Source of the DNA: Bifidobacterium olomucense
GTDB taxonomy: Bacteria > Actinomycetota > Actinomycetes > Actinomycetales > Bifidobacteriaceae
NCBI RefSeq assembly: GCF_012932375.1
Contig: NZ_JAAIIG010000004.1
Coordinates: forward strand, 1-64,000
DNA length: 64,000 nt
Reading direction: 5' to 3'
Shown: positions 26,926-34,292 of the stretch, in pieces
Numbering within the stretch: position 1 is the stretch's first letter
How the letters are laid out: each line of letters starts with the position of its first letter
The notes under the pieces: generated by a model
The model's input: only the letters and a program-made list of their open reading frames with translations
Databases searched by the model: none
What the model was told of the DNA's origin: nothing
Position numbers and translations under genes: made by a program

Positions 26926-27371
26926 TGCCGCCCTTCCAGCAGTTGTTCGCAAGCAGCGAGTTCTGGAGCACGCTCATCCTCGCGCTCGTGTCGGGCGGCG
27001 GATTGGGCGGCGTCGTCACCCTGATCGCCACGCGCAACCGCACGCGCGCGGAGACCGAGCACGAGTCGGCCGAGGCGGACAAGCTCGCCACCGAGGCCGC
27101 GCATCAGGCCGTCACCATCCTCACCGACAGCGTCATCCGCCCCCTGCGCGAGCAGGTGGACCTGCAAGAGGCGCAGATCGACCATTTGGAGAAGCAGCAG
27201 GAACGCTACTTCGTGGCCACGGGCTACATCCGCAGCCTGTGCCATTGGCTCGACCCGGCCGTGCGCGCCATGGAACCCGACTACATGGCGCAACATCCCA
27301 AACCGGCGTTGCCGGACGTATTGCGCGAGCAGATCGCGCCCGAGACCATCAAGGGAAAGGAGACCCCATGA
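26925..27371 (+). CDS. Phage membrane protein with coiled coil
   Basis: 148 residues. One clear transmembrane helix (about residues 11-34, FWSTLILALVSGGGLGGVVTLIA) is followed by a basic stop-transfer segment (TRNRTRAE) and a long helix rich in Glu, Ala and Gln to about residue 90. The shape recalls single-span lysis accessory or spanin-like/DUF2746-type proteins of actinophages. It overlaps the upstream gene by one base and the endolysin by four (ATGA), so it is expressed with the lysis module. Confidence 0.7.
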   Translation: MPPFQQLFASSEFWSTLILALVSGGGLGGVVTLIATRNRTRAETEHESAEADKLATEAAHQAVTILTDSVIRPLREQVDLQEAQIDHLEKQQERYFVATGYIRSLCHWLDPAVRAMEPDYMAQHPKPALPDVLREQIAPETIKGKETP

Positions 27372-28285
27372 CCGGTTCCACGCTCGCCACGTGGGCGGGC
27401 AGTCCGAACCATTACAACGGCCGCAACGGGTACGCGGTGGACCACATCACCCTGCACATCATGGTCGGCACGCTCGAATCCTGTAGGAACTGGTTCGCGC
27501 TTCCACAGGCGCGGGCCGCATCCCATTACGGCGTCGGCCCGGACCGCGTCTACCAGTTCGTGGACGAGGACAACGGGAGCTGGGCGGACGCGAACATGGC
27601 TTCCGACTGTTCGGGCGTCACCATCGAGCACGAGGGCGGCATGGCGGGCGTGCCCGTCACCGACGGCGAGGTGGAGCTCTCCGCCCGCCTGTGCGCGGAC
27701 ATCGCCCGCCGCTACGGGTGGAAACGCCTGTGGCACGACCCGACCGGCAGCCTGAAGGGCAACGTGTATTTGCACCGGGAGATTCCCGGCACCGACCACA
27801 TGCAATGCCCCGACCTCGCGGTCAACGGACTGCCCGTGGACCGCATCATCAACCGAGCAAACCAGTTATTGGGAAATGAAGGAGACGACGACATGGTAAC
27901 TGCACAGGACATCAACAAGATCGCCGAGGCGGTGTGGAACTTCAACCAGAACGGCACGAAATGCCGCGACCGGTTGCAGGGCATCGACAAGGCCGCGAAC
28001 GACATCGTCAAGACCGTGGGCGAACGCGTGTGGAGCTTCCCCATCCAGTCCGTACAGGCGCGTGACCGCCTCTACGGGCTGGACAAGCTGCAAGTGCCCG
28101 CGTTGAGCAAGCAGGTCGCCCAGTTGACCGCCACGGTCACGGCCCAGCAGACCGCCATCGACACGCTCGCCAAATCCCTCGGCGCGAACCCGGCCGATAT
28201 CAGCGAGGCGGTCGAGAAGGCCGTGAAGGCCAAGCTCGACTCCTTGCAGATCACCGTCACCACCGACGACAAGGAGGCCGAATGA
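27368..28285 (+). CDS. Endolysin, N-acetylmuramoyl-L-alanine amidase
   Basis: 305 residues. The Amidase_2 domain covers about residues 15-165 and cleaves the amide bond between muramic acid and the stem peptide. Zinc ligands visible are His30 (ITLHIMVG), His136 (YLHREIPG) and Cys147 (QCPDL). Residues 176-305 hold two copies of a motif (AVWNF...CRDRLQGIDKA and RVWSF...ARDRLYGLDKL) and a C-terminal helix, probably for wall binding or multimerisation. An in-frame ATG at codon 176 (27893) has a perfect AAGGAG 8 bases upstream. No signal peptide, so export depends on the holin. Confidence 0.9.
   Translation: MTGSTLATWAGSPNHYNGRNGYAVDHITLHIMVGTLESCRNWFALPQARAASHYGVGPDRVYQFVDEDNGSWADANMASDCSGVTIEHEGGMAGVPVTDGEVELSARLCADIARRYGWKRLWHDPTGSLKGNVYLHREIPGTDHMQCPDLAVNGLPVDRIINRANQLLGNEGDDDMVTAQDINKIAEAVWNFNQNGTKCRDRLQGIDKAANDIVKTVGERVWSFPIQSVQARDRLYGLDKLQVPALSKQVAQLTATVTAQQTAIDTLAKSLGANPADISEAVEKAVKAKLDSLQITVTTDDKEAE
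27893..28285 (+). CDS. Internal-start C-terminal endolysin product (candidate)
   Basis: A second translation start within the endolysin gene would give a separate 130-residue C-terminal domain. AAGGAG at 27879-27884 and ATG at 27893 have ideal spacing, better than at many true starts here. Internal starts producing a binding-domain partner are known in several phage endolysins. Here the evidence is only the start signal and its place exactly at the domain boundary. Confidence 0.6.
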   Translation: MVTAQDINKIAEAVWNFNQNGTKCRDRLQGIDKAANDIVKTVGERVWSFPIQSVQARDRLYGLDKLQVPALSKQVAQLTATVTAQQTAIDTLAKSLGANPADISEAVEKAVKAKLDSLQITVTTDDKEAE

Positions 28286-28560
28286 TGGCATACGACAATG
28301 ACACCGAGGAGCATGTGGAGGAGTCCGACCTGAACCATGACAACGTGCCCGACTGGCTCATCCCGAGCCGCGTGTACGACGTCCTGAAATGGGTGGCGTT
28401 GATCGTGTTCCCGGCCTTGGCCACGTTGGTGGGCGCGTTGGGCCCCGTATGGGGATTCACCGGCCTCGCCTCGGCAATCGCGACCACGCTCAACGCGTTG
28501 GGACTGTTCACCGGCGTCATCATCGGCGCTTCCGCGATCAAAGCCAACGCGGGCAAGTGA
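28282..28560 (+). CDS. Holin
   Basis: 92 residues with an acidic, soluble N-terminus (about 30 residues), then VLKWVALIVFPALATLVGAL and a second span NALGLFTGVIIGASAI, the layout of Dp-1-like holins that form the membrane lesion releasing endolysin. AAGGAGG precedes two adjacent ATG codons (28282 and 28285). The second has the better spacing. It overlaps the endolysin stop and is the last gene of the late operon. Confidence 0.85.
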   Translation: MMAYDNDTEEHVEESDLNHDNVPDWLIPSRVYDVLKWVALIVFPALATLVGALGPVWGFTGLASAIATTLNALGLFTGVIIGASAIKANAGK

Positions 28561-28665
28561 TGTTAAAAACGTGGTTGGAAATTTCAAAACGGACTAAAAA
28601 TTTCAAACAGGCGGATAATTGCCGTCCATGCAGTCCTAATGGAATAATTCACGCCATGATTTAAG

Positions 28666-28716
28666 AAAAAACCGCCCTCCCCTACAGCCTCACGCTGTCA
28701 CGGGGAGGGCGGTTTT
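28666..28716. terminator. Strong bidirectional terminator
   Basis: An uninterrupted stem AAAACCGCCCTCCCC/GGGGAGGGCGGTTTT encloses an inner hairpin ACAGC/GCTGT. T tracts on both strands make it work both for the late operon (plus) and for the converging minus-strand gene. Confidence 0.9.
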
Positions 28717-28753
28717 CCCATAAGCACAGGCATTCCCTTAACCCGTGCCGCCA

Positions 28754-29254
28754 CTACTGCAATCCGTAATAGGCCTTTGCGATTCGTTCCGCCTCGGCGT
28801 TTTCCTCGGGCGTGCCGAGCAGCAGAAGCCACACGTTGTTCGTTCCCGTGAAGTTGCTCGCCTTCACCAGCTTCTTGATGACGCCTCGTTTTTCGAGAAT
28901 CCCATGAAGTTCGCTAATCCGCTTGGTGGCCTTCTCCATCCTCGCAGCCGTGGAGTCTACGGCTTCGTCAGACGTCGCCTCACCTAGGTCTCCCCTCATC
29001 TCGGGGGAAAACAGCATGCCCATTTCGGAGGCCATAGTCGAATTGCCGCCCCAGTAGCACCAATAGGGCATCCTGCTTTTCTCGGTCTTGCCCGGCCGAT
29101 AGTCCTCTTTGCTTTTCGCCCGGAGCGCCATATACATGAGGACGTTCAGCAGGCGGTCATCGAGGCGGGGTCTTCCGTCCCGATAAATGGCAAGCTTGCC
29201 TTGACGTGCGAGGGGATATACCCTATCCGCATTCTTGTATCCCATGAAAGCCAT
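28754..29254 (-). CDS. Hypothetical mobile-element protein
   Basis: 166 residues, unrecognised. The ATG at 29254 has GGAGG 8 bases upstream, much better than the TTG at 29302. The sequence begins GYKNADRVYPLARQGKLAIYRDGRP, then a helical, possibly winged-helix part (LLNVLMYMALRAKSKEDYR) and a helical region around RMEKATKRISELHGILEKRGVI. This resembles small DNA-binding or replication-linked proteins, but I cannot assign it. It converges on the holin and lies downstream of the integrase operon on the same strand. Confidence 0.7.
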   Translation of the reverse strand: MAFMGYKNADRVYPLARQGKLAIYRDGRPRLDDRLLNVLMYMALRAKSKEDYRPGKTEKSRMPYWCYWGGNSTMASEMGMLFSPEMRGDLGEATSDEAVDSTAARMEKATKRISELHGILEKRGVIKKLVKASNFTGTNNVWLLLLGTPEENAEAERIAKAYYGLQ

Positions 29255-29317
29255 GAGCCTTTCCTCCACGTCTCGCGGTAAACTAGCCGTGGAAAATCTC
29301 AATCCGGTTTTCTGCTA

Positions 29318-29356
29318 GCCTCGGACTGCCGCTAACAGTCCGGGGCTTTTCTTTTT
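29318..29356 (+). terminator. Plus-strand terminator without a plus-strand gene
   Basis: An 11-base-pair stem (29318-29328 with 29336-29346, one T-G pair) and a T-rich tail CTTTTCTTTTT point in the plus direction. No plus-strand gene is seen between the late-operon terminator and this site, so it either ends an unseen small RNA or blocks antisense transcription into the integrase gene. Confidence 0.6.
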
Positions 29357-29520
29357 GCTGACTCCCACTATAGCCCTGTACTGACTCCAGACACACCGGG
29401 AGTATAGGTACCATTGCAAAAGGAGTCTATAGGTGCGGCTGCAATAGGACCTAAAAAGAAAGAAACGAAAGTAAGTAAAGAATATCTAAAGAAAGCGATA
29501 TCGACCGAACCAGCCCGCCT

Positions 29521-30417
29521 TCAGCGCCCGTCATCATAGGGGTTCCCTCCTTTCCCGCATCTTTGCAACGATTCCGTTACGGCGATGCTGGCCGTGTTCT
29601 CCACAGCGAGCCTGTTCATGTCGTACCGGTCAAGCATCTCGCGCGTGCTCCAACCGCCCGACGCCATGATCTCCCGGTCCGGCACCCGCTGCCGGCGCGC
29701 CGTCGTGGCGAACGTACGACGCAGGGAATGCGGCGTGATGCGCCGCTCGACCCCGCATCGTTCGCCAAGGCCCGCGACCTCTGCGACGAGTTTCGGATAC
29801 GTCACGCGTCTGCCCCGGCAGACCAGCAGCGAGCCTTTCCTGCGCTCTCCCTTGGCCCGTTCCACCGATCTGGCGACGCGTTCGCTCAGACCCACCTCCT
29901 GCATCCAGTCGAATTTACGGTTGACATGCACCACGGGCATGCCGCCGACACGATGGTAGTCGGCGGCATCAAGCCCCAGCACCTCGCTCGCGCGCAATCC
30001 GTTGAGCAGGAGCAGGCAGCACGCGGCCGCGACGAACGGTCTGCGGTCCCCCTCGGCGAGTTCGAGGAACAAGGCGGCCTGTTCGACGGACAGCCATGAG
30101 CCGTCGCTCCACCTGCGCACGGCCGGGCGCTTCACATGCTCGGCGGGGTTCCGTTCGATGTATCGTTCCTGCCACAGGTATTCGTAGAAGCAGCAGATCG
30201 GCGACAGTTCGGTGGCGATGGTGTTCCGGCTGGCACCCATGCGTTCGCGCCATATCCTGTAGGAGTCGATGTGGAACCGGCGCGCATGCATCACGTCGAT
30301 GCCGTTGTCCCCGCAGAACCCGAGCCACGCATCCAGCACCCTGCGGTAGAACGCTCGGCTTTTCGACGGCACGCTCGCCAGATACTCACCCATCAGACGG
30401 CTCACAGTCTGCGCCAT
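29521..30417 (-). CDS. int: Tyrosine-family integrase
   Basis: 298 residues. An N-terminal SAM-like core-binding domain (MGEYLASVPSKSRAFYRRVL, about 1-90) is followed by the catalytic domain with Arg in LRASEVLGLD, HSLRRTF (His-x-x-Arg), GGWSTREM, and the nucleophilic Tyr in DRYDMN near the C-terminus. The start at 30417 gives the usual domain layout. A longer frame upstream overlaps another gene. Its first 16 bases overlap the upstream gene's end, so translation is coupled. It may integrate this prophage or a separate element next to it. Confidence 0.9.
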   Translation of the reverse strand: MAQTVSRLMGEYLASVPSKSRAFYRRVLDAWLGFCGDNGIDVMHARRFHIDSYRIWRERMGASRNTIATELSPICCFYEYLWQERYIERNPAEHVKRPAVRRWSDGSWLSVEQAALFLELAEGDRRPFVAAACCLLLLNGLRASEVLGLDAADYHRVGGMPVVHVNRKFDWMQEVGLSERVARSVERAKGERRKGSLLVCRGRRVTYPKLVAEVAGLGERCGVERRITPHSLRRTFATTARRQRVPDREIMASGGWSTREMLDRYDMNRLAVENTASIAVTESLQRCGKGGNPYDDGR

Positions 30418-31250
30418 ATTCTCACCGATTCCTTCACGATCAGGGGTGTTCCCGCAGGCCCCTTGACGTATGGGGGTATCCATTGGCGGCGGCGCAGCGA
30501 ATTGTTCGGCCCGTACTGCTGGTTGCGGTAGAAGCCGCGCACAATATACCGGTGGTCGGGCGCGCGTCGCCCCGCCCCTCCCCCGTTTCCCATGGATGTT
30601 CTGGCCGGTGGACGCAGCACGATCATCTTGACCTTGGCTGCCTGCGTCATCGACCGTGGCTGCGGGCCGTCCCTTCGCAGGTCCCATCGGCTTTCGGAGA
30701 CGGCCGTCACGCTCGGCTGGCCCATCAGCGCGAACGCGACCGAAAGAAGCGTTATCACCGACGCGTCAAGGGTCTCGTCATCGATGGTTCCCATCGGCGC
30801 TATCGGCAGGCTTTTGTCCATGAGCCTTCCCATGGCGTTTCTCATGGAATCACCGAACAGGCGAATCATGACACCCGGAACACCTCCATGCATGGAACCC
30901 GCCCGCTCCCAGCTCACCGCCGCGACCGGCACGTCTGCCATCCCCCGCGAAGAGAACACGACACCGCCCTCGAACACGATAAGGCCCGTGGCGGTGGGCA
31001 ACGGTTCCACGGGAGGCAACGGCCCGTTCTCCACCGTGTCCACGCATAGTTTCTTCATGTCCTCGCTCACCCACCACAGGGGCGCACGAGCCAGGGCGTC
31101 CATCTCATCGAAGAACTCCCTTGCCAGCCGTTCGCTCACCGTGCCCCGCTCCCCGGCCATCACAGCCTGCTTCCGGCCTTCCACGACCAGATGGTCACGG
31201 ATGACCGGAAGCCATGACGGGGTGAGCCGCAGTCTCCTACTCCTGCCCAT
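30402..31250 (-). CDS. Actinobacterial mobile-element protein of unknown function
   Basis: 282 residues. The C-terminal 50 residues (RYIVRGFYRNQQYG, RQWIPPYVKGPAGTPL) match a pattern I associate with a widespread but uncharacterised family in actinobacterial genomes, plasmids and prophages, usually ending in a WxxPYxKGPxGxPL-like motif. The N-terminal half has WWVSEDMKKLC and a hydrophobic strand region (GLIVFEGGVVFS). The start at 31250 overlaps the upstream gene by 14 bases and its end overlaps the integrase, so the three genes form one coupled operon. Confidence 0.72.
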   Translation of the reverse strand: MGRSRRLRLTPSWLPVIRDHLVVEGRKQAVMAGERGTVSERLAREFFDEMDALARAPLWWVSEDMKKLCVDTVENGPLPPVEPLPTATGLIVFEGGVVFSSRGMADVPVAAVSWERAGSMHGGVPGVMIRLFGDSMRNAMGRLMDKSLPIAPMGTIDDETLDASVITLLSVAFALMGQPSVTAVSESRWDLRRDGPQPRSMTQAAKVKMIVLRPPARTSMGNGGGAGRRAPDHRYIVRGFYRNQQYGPNNSLRRRQWIPPYVKGPAGTPLIVKESVRIWRRL

Positions 31251-31515
31251 CGGCCCGAACCGGTTCGTCCACGAGCACCGTCTGGTTCGGCTGCGGGCCG
31301 GCATCGGCGTAATCCCCGTCGCCGGCCACCATGTCATTGGCCTGATCGATGCAATACTGCACGTCGGCGACCTCGTATATGCCATCGCCGAGGTTCTTGA
31401 GGCCACCGACCTCAAAGAAATCGGCGCTCCAGTCCGGTCCGTAGCTGGAGGTTTCCTCGTTCCATTCGCGGATGGTGATGTCGATGGTGCGCTTATGGTC
31501 GGTTAGAACTGTCAT
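31237..31515 (-). CDS. Small acidic protein, first gene of integrase operon
   Basis: 92 residues, strongly acidic (clusters such as REWNEETSS, VAGDGDYADAG, VDEPVRADGQE), unrecognised. AAGGAG stands 6 bases before the ATG. It overlaps the following gene by 14 bases. Acidic first genes of such operons can be regulators, antitoxins or DNA mimics. None of these is shown here. Confidence 0.75.
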   Translation of the reverse strand: MTVLTDHKRTIDITIREWNEETSSYGPDWSADFFEVGGLKNLGDGIYEVADVQYCIDQANDMVAGDGDYADAGPQPNQTVLVDEPVRADGQE

Positions 31516-31826
31516 GATGACTCCTTGGAAAAATCGTGAAGACGGTATGCTTGCGCTGGCCCGGCCATAGACCGGGCATAGCGCAATAGAGAAAAGTTTT
31601 CAATCCACACCCATGACGGGCGACAACATGGCGAATAGTACCGATATGAATAAGTGTAGCTCACCCGTCGATGACGAAGCCGAAGATAATGCGCATCGCT
31701 ACAACACGGCAACAGTGATTACTTATATGCGTGTAATTACGGGTTTATACAGGAGCGGCACCGTTGCAATCAGACTCGGTCGGCACCCTCTTTCGCGACA
31801 CGCCAAAACCTGAAAAATGAAATTTG

Positions 31827-31854
31827 TTGACACCTGTTGGCGAACGGCTATAAG
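31827..31854 (+). promoter_or_regulatory. Near-consensus promoter facing the ilvE terminator
   Basis: TTGACA (31827-31832) and TATAAG (31849-31854) are separated by 16 bases. It points at the 3' end of ilvE, which is on the other strand. A transcript would start near 31862 and meet the ilvE hairpin about 30 bases later. Confidence 0.55.
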
Positions 31855-31887
31855 TCTTATCCTTGAACACCTGCCCCAACATGACGA

Positions 31888-31922
31888 AACCCCTTGGAAT
31901 CATTGGGATTCCAAGGGGTTAG
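31888..31922. terminator. ilvE terminator
   Basis: An AACCCCTTGGAATC/GATTCCAAGGGGTT stem with a short loop lies 20 bases beyond the ilvE stop. The stem is palindromic and would act on both strands. Confidence 0.8.
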
Positions 31923-31944
31923 GCGTCCGGTCAGGGAAAGTTAA

Positions 31945-33072
31945 TCAGCAAACCTTCCACATCCAGTTGTGCGGATCTTCGACTTCGCCGAGCTGGATGC
32001 CGAGCAACTCGTTGCGCAGTGCAACAGTCAGCTCGCCGGAATTGCCGTCAGCGACGGTGACGTCGAACTTCTCGGACTTAAAGCGGCCAATCGGGGTGAT
32101 GATGGCGGCGGTACCGCAAGCGAACACCTCAGTGACCTCACCGGACTTGATGTCCTCGAGCAGCTGCTCAAGCGGAATCATGGTCTCCACCACGTCGCGG
32201 CCCTTATCCTGCAGCAGCTGAATCAGGGAGCGGCGGGTGACACCCGGCAGAATGTTGCCGGTCAGGGACGGGGTCTCCACGTGGCCGTCCTTGTGCACGA
32301 CCATCATGTTCATGCCGCCGAGCTCCTCAAGGTAGGTCTTGGTGGCAGCGTCCACGAAGCAGACCTGCTGGCAGCCGTTGGCAATACCCGTGTACTCGCC
32401 GAGCAGGGATGCAGCGTAGTTACCACCGCACTTGGCGAAACCGGTGCCGCCAGGGCCGGTGCGGAACCACTTGTCTTCAACCCAGATGCTCACCGGCTTC
32501 ACACCGCCCGGGAAGTACGGGCCGGAAGGAGAAGCGATCACGCAGTAATCCACTTCCTGCGGGGCACGCACACCGAGGAACGGCTCAGAAGCGAACATGA
32601 ACGGACGCATGTACAGCGTGTACTCACGACGGGACGGAACCCAAGCGGCATCACGCTTGACCAGTGCAGCCACAGAGCCGAGGAAGTCATCAATCGGCAG
32701 TTCGGGCAGGTACAGACGCTTGGCGGAGTTCTGGAAACGCTCGGCATTTGCATCCGGGCGGAACAGCCATGTGGAGCCGTCGGCATGACGGTATGCCTTC
32801 AGACCTTCGAAGCACTCCTGTGCGTAGTGCAGCACTGAAGCACCCGGATCCATCTTCAGCGGAGCGTACGGCTCAACGCGACGATCAGACCAACCTTCGC
32901 CCTTGGTCCAGGTCATATGGGTCATGTTATCGGAGAACACCTGACCGAAAGCCGGCTTATCGATGAGAGACTGACGCTTCTCATCAGAGGCAGGATTGTC
33001 GTTAGGCAGTACGGTGAACGGTTCGGTGAGCTTATCGAGCGCCGCCGGATCGTGATGCGTGTTTTCAGTCAT
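31945..33072 (-). CDS. ilvE: Branched-chain amino acid aminotransferase
   Basis: 375 residues, a fold-type IV PLP enzyme exchanging amino groups between glutamate and the keto acids of Leu, Ile and Val. The PLP lysine lies in FAKCGGNYAASL, the family signature, preceded by TGPGGTG. Substrate-side motifs WTKGEGWSD and YAQECFEGLKAYR are present, and length is normal for the actinobacterial form. The 5' leader carries a TTGGCGG/CCGCCAA hairpin just before the start and a GTTGCGCAAC palindrome (33170-33179) further up, both possible control sites. Confidence 0.94.
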   Translation of the reverse strand: MTENTHHDPAALDKLTEPFTVLPNDNPASDEKRQSLIDKPAFGQVFSDNMTHMTWTKGEGWSDRRVEPYAPLKMDPGASVLHYAQECFEGLKAYRHADGSTWLFRPDANAERFQNSAKRLYLPELPIDDFLGSVAALVKRDAAWVPSRREYTLYMRPFMFASEPFLGVRAPQEVDYCVIASPSGPYFPGGVKPVSIWVEDKWFRTGPGGTGFAKCGGNYAASLLGEYTGIANGCQQVCFVDAATKTYLEELGGMNMMVVHKDGHVETPSLTGNILPGVTRRSLIQLLQDKGRDVVETMIPLEQLLEDIKSGEVTEVFACGTAAIITPIGRFKSEKFDVTVADGNSGELTVALRNELLGIQLGEVEDPHNWMWKVC

Positions 33073-33306
33073 TGCTAACTACTTCTTCTTGACTTTGGCG
33101 GAACAAACCGCCAATGGGGTTATGCTTGTGCGCTTGTGGCGCAGGCTCTGTTGGATACTTTTGCACACTGTTGCGCAACGGGTGCAGGAGCGTTCACATG
33201 GTGAAAACCGGTACGCCGCACCTGCGATATCTCGCGCACAGTACCGTTTTTCGGGCTCAATTCCGCAAAAAATTCCACAACAACCGCGGCAAAGCGTCGT
33301 AATCAA

Positions 33307-33341
33307 GGAAGCCCGCGCCATTCATACAGGCGCGGGCTTCC
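33307..33341 (-). terminator. rplY terminator
   Basis: A perfect 13-bp stem GGAAGCCCGCGCC/GGCGCGGGCTTCC with a 9-base loop, about 80 bases beyond the rplY stop on the minus strand. The T tail is weak. Confidence 0.65.
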
Positions 33342-33423
33342 TACAGTCCTCATTGCATGCTACGCGCATAATGCACGAGCGCAGATCAGCTGCAATACAT
33401 CAACTTAATGCCGACGATTGGAC

Positions 33424-34050
33424 TCACTTGGCGTCGGCGGCCGGAGCAGCAGCATCAGCAGCGGCAGCGTCGGCGGCCGGAGCAGCAGCCTCGGTGGACT
33501 CAGCGGCATCTTCCGGCACCTCGACGGTGACGACGGACTCTTCCGGATCCTCAACGTCCAGCTCAACACCCTCGGGCAGGACAACGTCCTTGGCGAAGAC
33601 CTTGGTGCCATCGGTCAGGCCGTCGACGTTCACGACGATCTTCTCGGGCAGGTTGGCCACGTCGGCGCGGACCTTGAGCTCCTGAATGTCCACGAAGGCC
33701 ACGGCAGCGCCCTTCGGGGTACCCTCGACGAACACCGGCACCTCGACGTCGATCTTCTCACCGGCCTTGACCTCAAGGAAGTCAATGTGCTCGATGATGC
33801 GCTTGACCGGGTTCTTCTGCACGTCCTTGACGACAGCCATCTTGGTCTCGCCACCGAAGGCAATGGTGAACAGGGCGTTGGTGTGGCGCAGAGCCAGAGT
33901 GGTCTCGCGCATCGGCAGGCTCACGAAAGCAGGCTCTTCACCGCCGGCGTAGATGGTGGCCGGGATCTTCTTGGCAACGCGCAGACGGCGGGCAACACCC
34001 TTGCCGAACTCAGTACGGGCTTCACCCTCAAGCTTGATATTGGTAGCCAT
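33424..34050 (-). CDS. rplY: 50S ribosomal protein L25 (Ctc form)
   Basis: 208 residues. The N-terminal L25 domain (about 1-95, TEFGKGVARRLR, TIYAGGEEPAFVSL) binds 5S rRNA. The C-terminal TL5/Ctc domain follows to about 175, and the tail is a low-complexity Ala/Glu/Asp segment typical of bifidobacterial forms. The ATG at 34050 has CAAGGAG 8 bases upstream, and the GTG at 34059 is too close to it. The leader (34051 to about 34210) contains the exact 16S 3'-end sequence TCACCTCCTT, able to pair with this ribosome binding site. Confidence 0.93.
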   Translation of the reverse strand: MATNIKLEGEARTEFGKGVARRLRVAKKIPATIYAGGEEPAFVSLPMRETTLALRHTNALFTIAFGGETKMAVVKDVQKNPVKRIIEHIDFLEVKAGEKIDVEVPVFVEGTPKGAAVAFVDIQELKVRADVANLPEKIVVNVDGLTDGTKVFAKDVVLPEGVELDVEDPEESVVTVEVPEDAAESTEAAAPAADAAAADAAAPAADAK

Positions 34051-34128
34051 AACAGGCACTCCTTGTTATTTTTCGGTGTTACTTATCGTTTTGTCTGTTT
34101 GACGCCACGACGCGCCGCAGAACACACC

Positions 34129-34139
34129 CAAGGAGGTGA
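34129..34139 (-). promoter_or_regulatory. Anti-Shine-Dalgarno segment in rplY leader
   Basis: On the rplY mRNA this reads TCACCTCCTTG, identical to the 16S rRNA 3' end. Its CTCCTTG can pair with CAAGGAG, the rplY ribosome binding site at 34059-34065, 63 bases downstream. It lies beside a 12-base palindrome GTGAAATTTCAC (34136-34147). Confidence 0.55.
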
Positions 34140-34217
34140 AATTTCACGCCGAGTCGATAACGGAAGAAACCGACTCTTTCGAGACCGTATCTTCCCTCGC
34201 CAAAGCAACAGGCAATA

Positions 34218-34245
34218 AGTATATACACCATGGTCAGACATGCAA
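34218..34245 (-). promoter_or_regulatory. rplY promoter
   Basis: On the minus strand TTGCAT (34240-34245) and TATACT (34218-34223) are 16 bases apart, placing the transcript start near 34210 and giving a leader of about 160 bases. Confidence 0.6.
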
Positions 34246-34292
34246 CTTGGCTACAATAAAGAGTGCATCTATCGTGGGGAATCGAGGCCGCA

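Larger units (their letters stand above)
31516..31944. other. Boundary region between phage genes and ilvE
   Basis: No convincing gene. A 66-codon plus-strand frame (31613-31813) lacks a ribosome binding site. On the minus strand TTGCCG and TTATCT, 17 bases apart, could drive the integrase operon, with the half site TTGTAGCG between them. The right attachment site probably lies here if the integrase belongs to the prophage, but I cannot define a core repeat because the left end is outside the window. The last part contains the ilvE terminator. Confidence 0.5.

Noticed and set aside
31613-31813. A 66-codon plus-strand frame at the phage/host boundary
   Set aside because: No ribosome binding site and no recognisable protein features. 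The area is better read as a promoter and attachment region.
33072-33306. Possible T-box or leader-peptide attenuator before ilvE
   Set aside because: No T-box consensus, no leader peptide rich in Leu/Ile/Val codons and no terminator/antiterminator pair seen. Only a small hairpin and a short palindrome are present.
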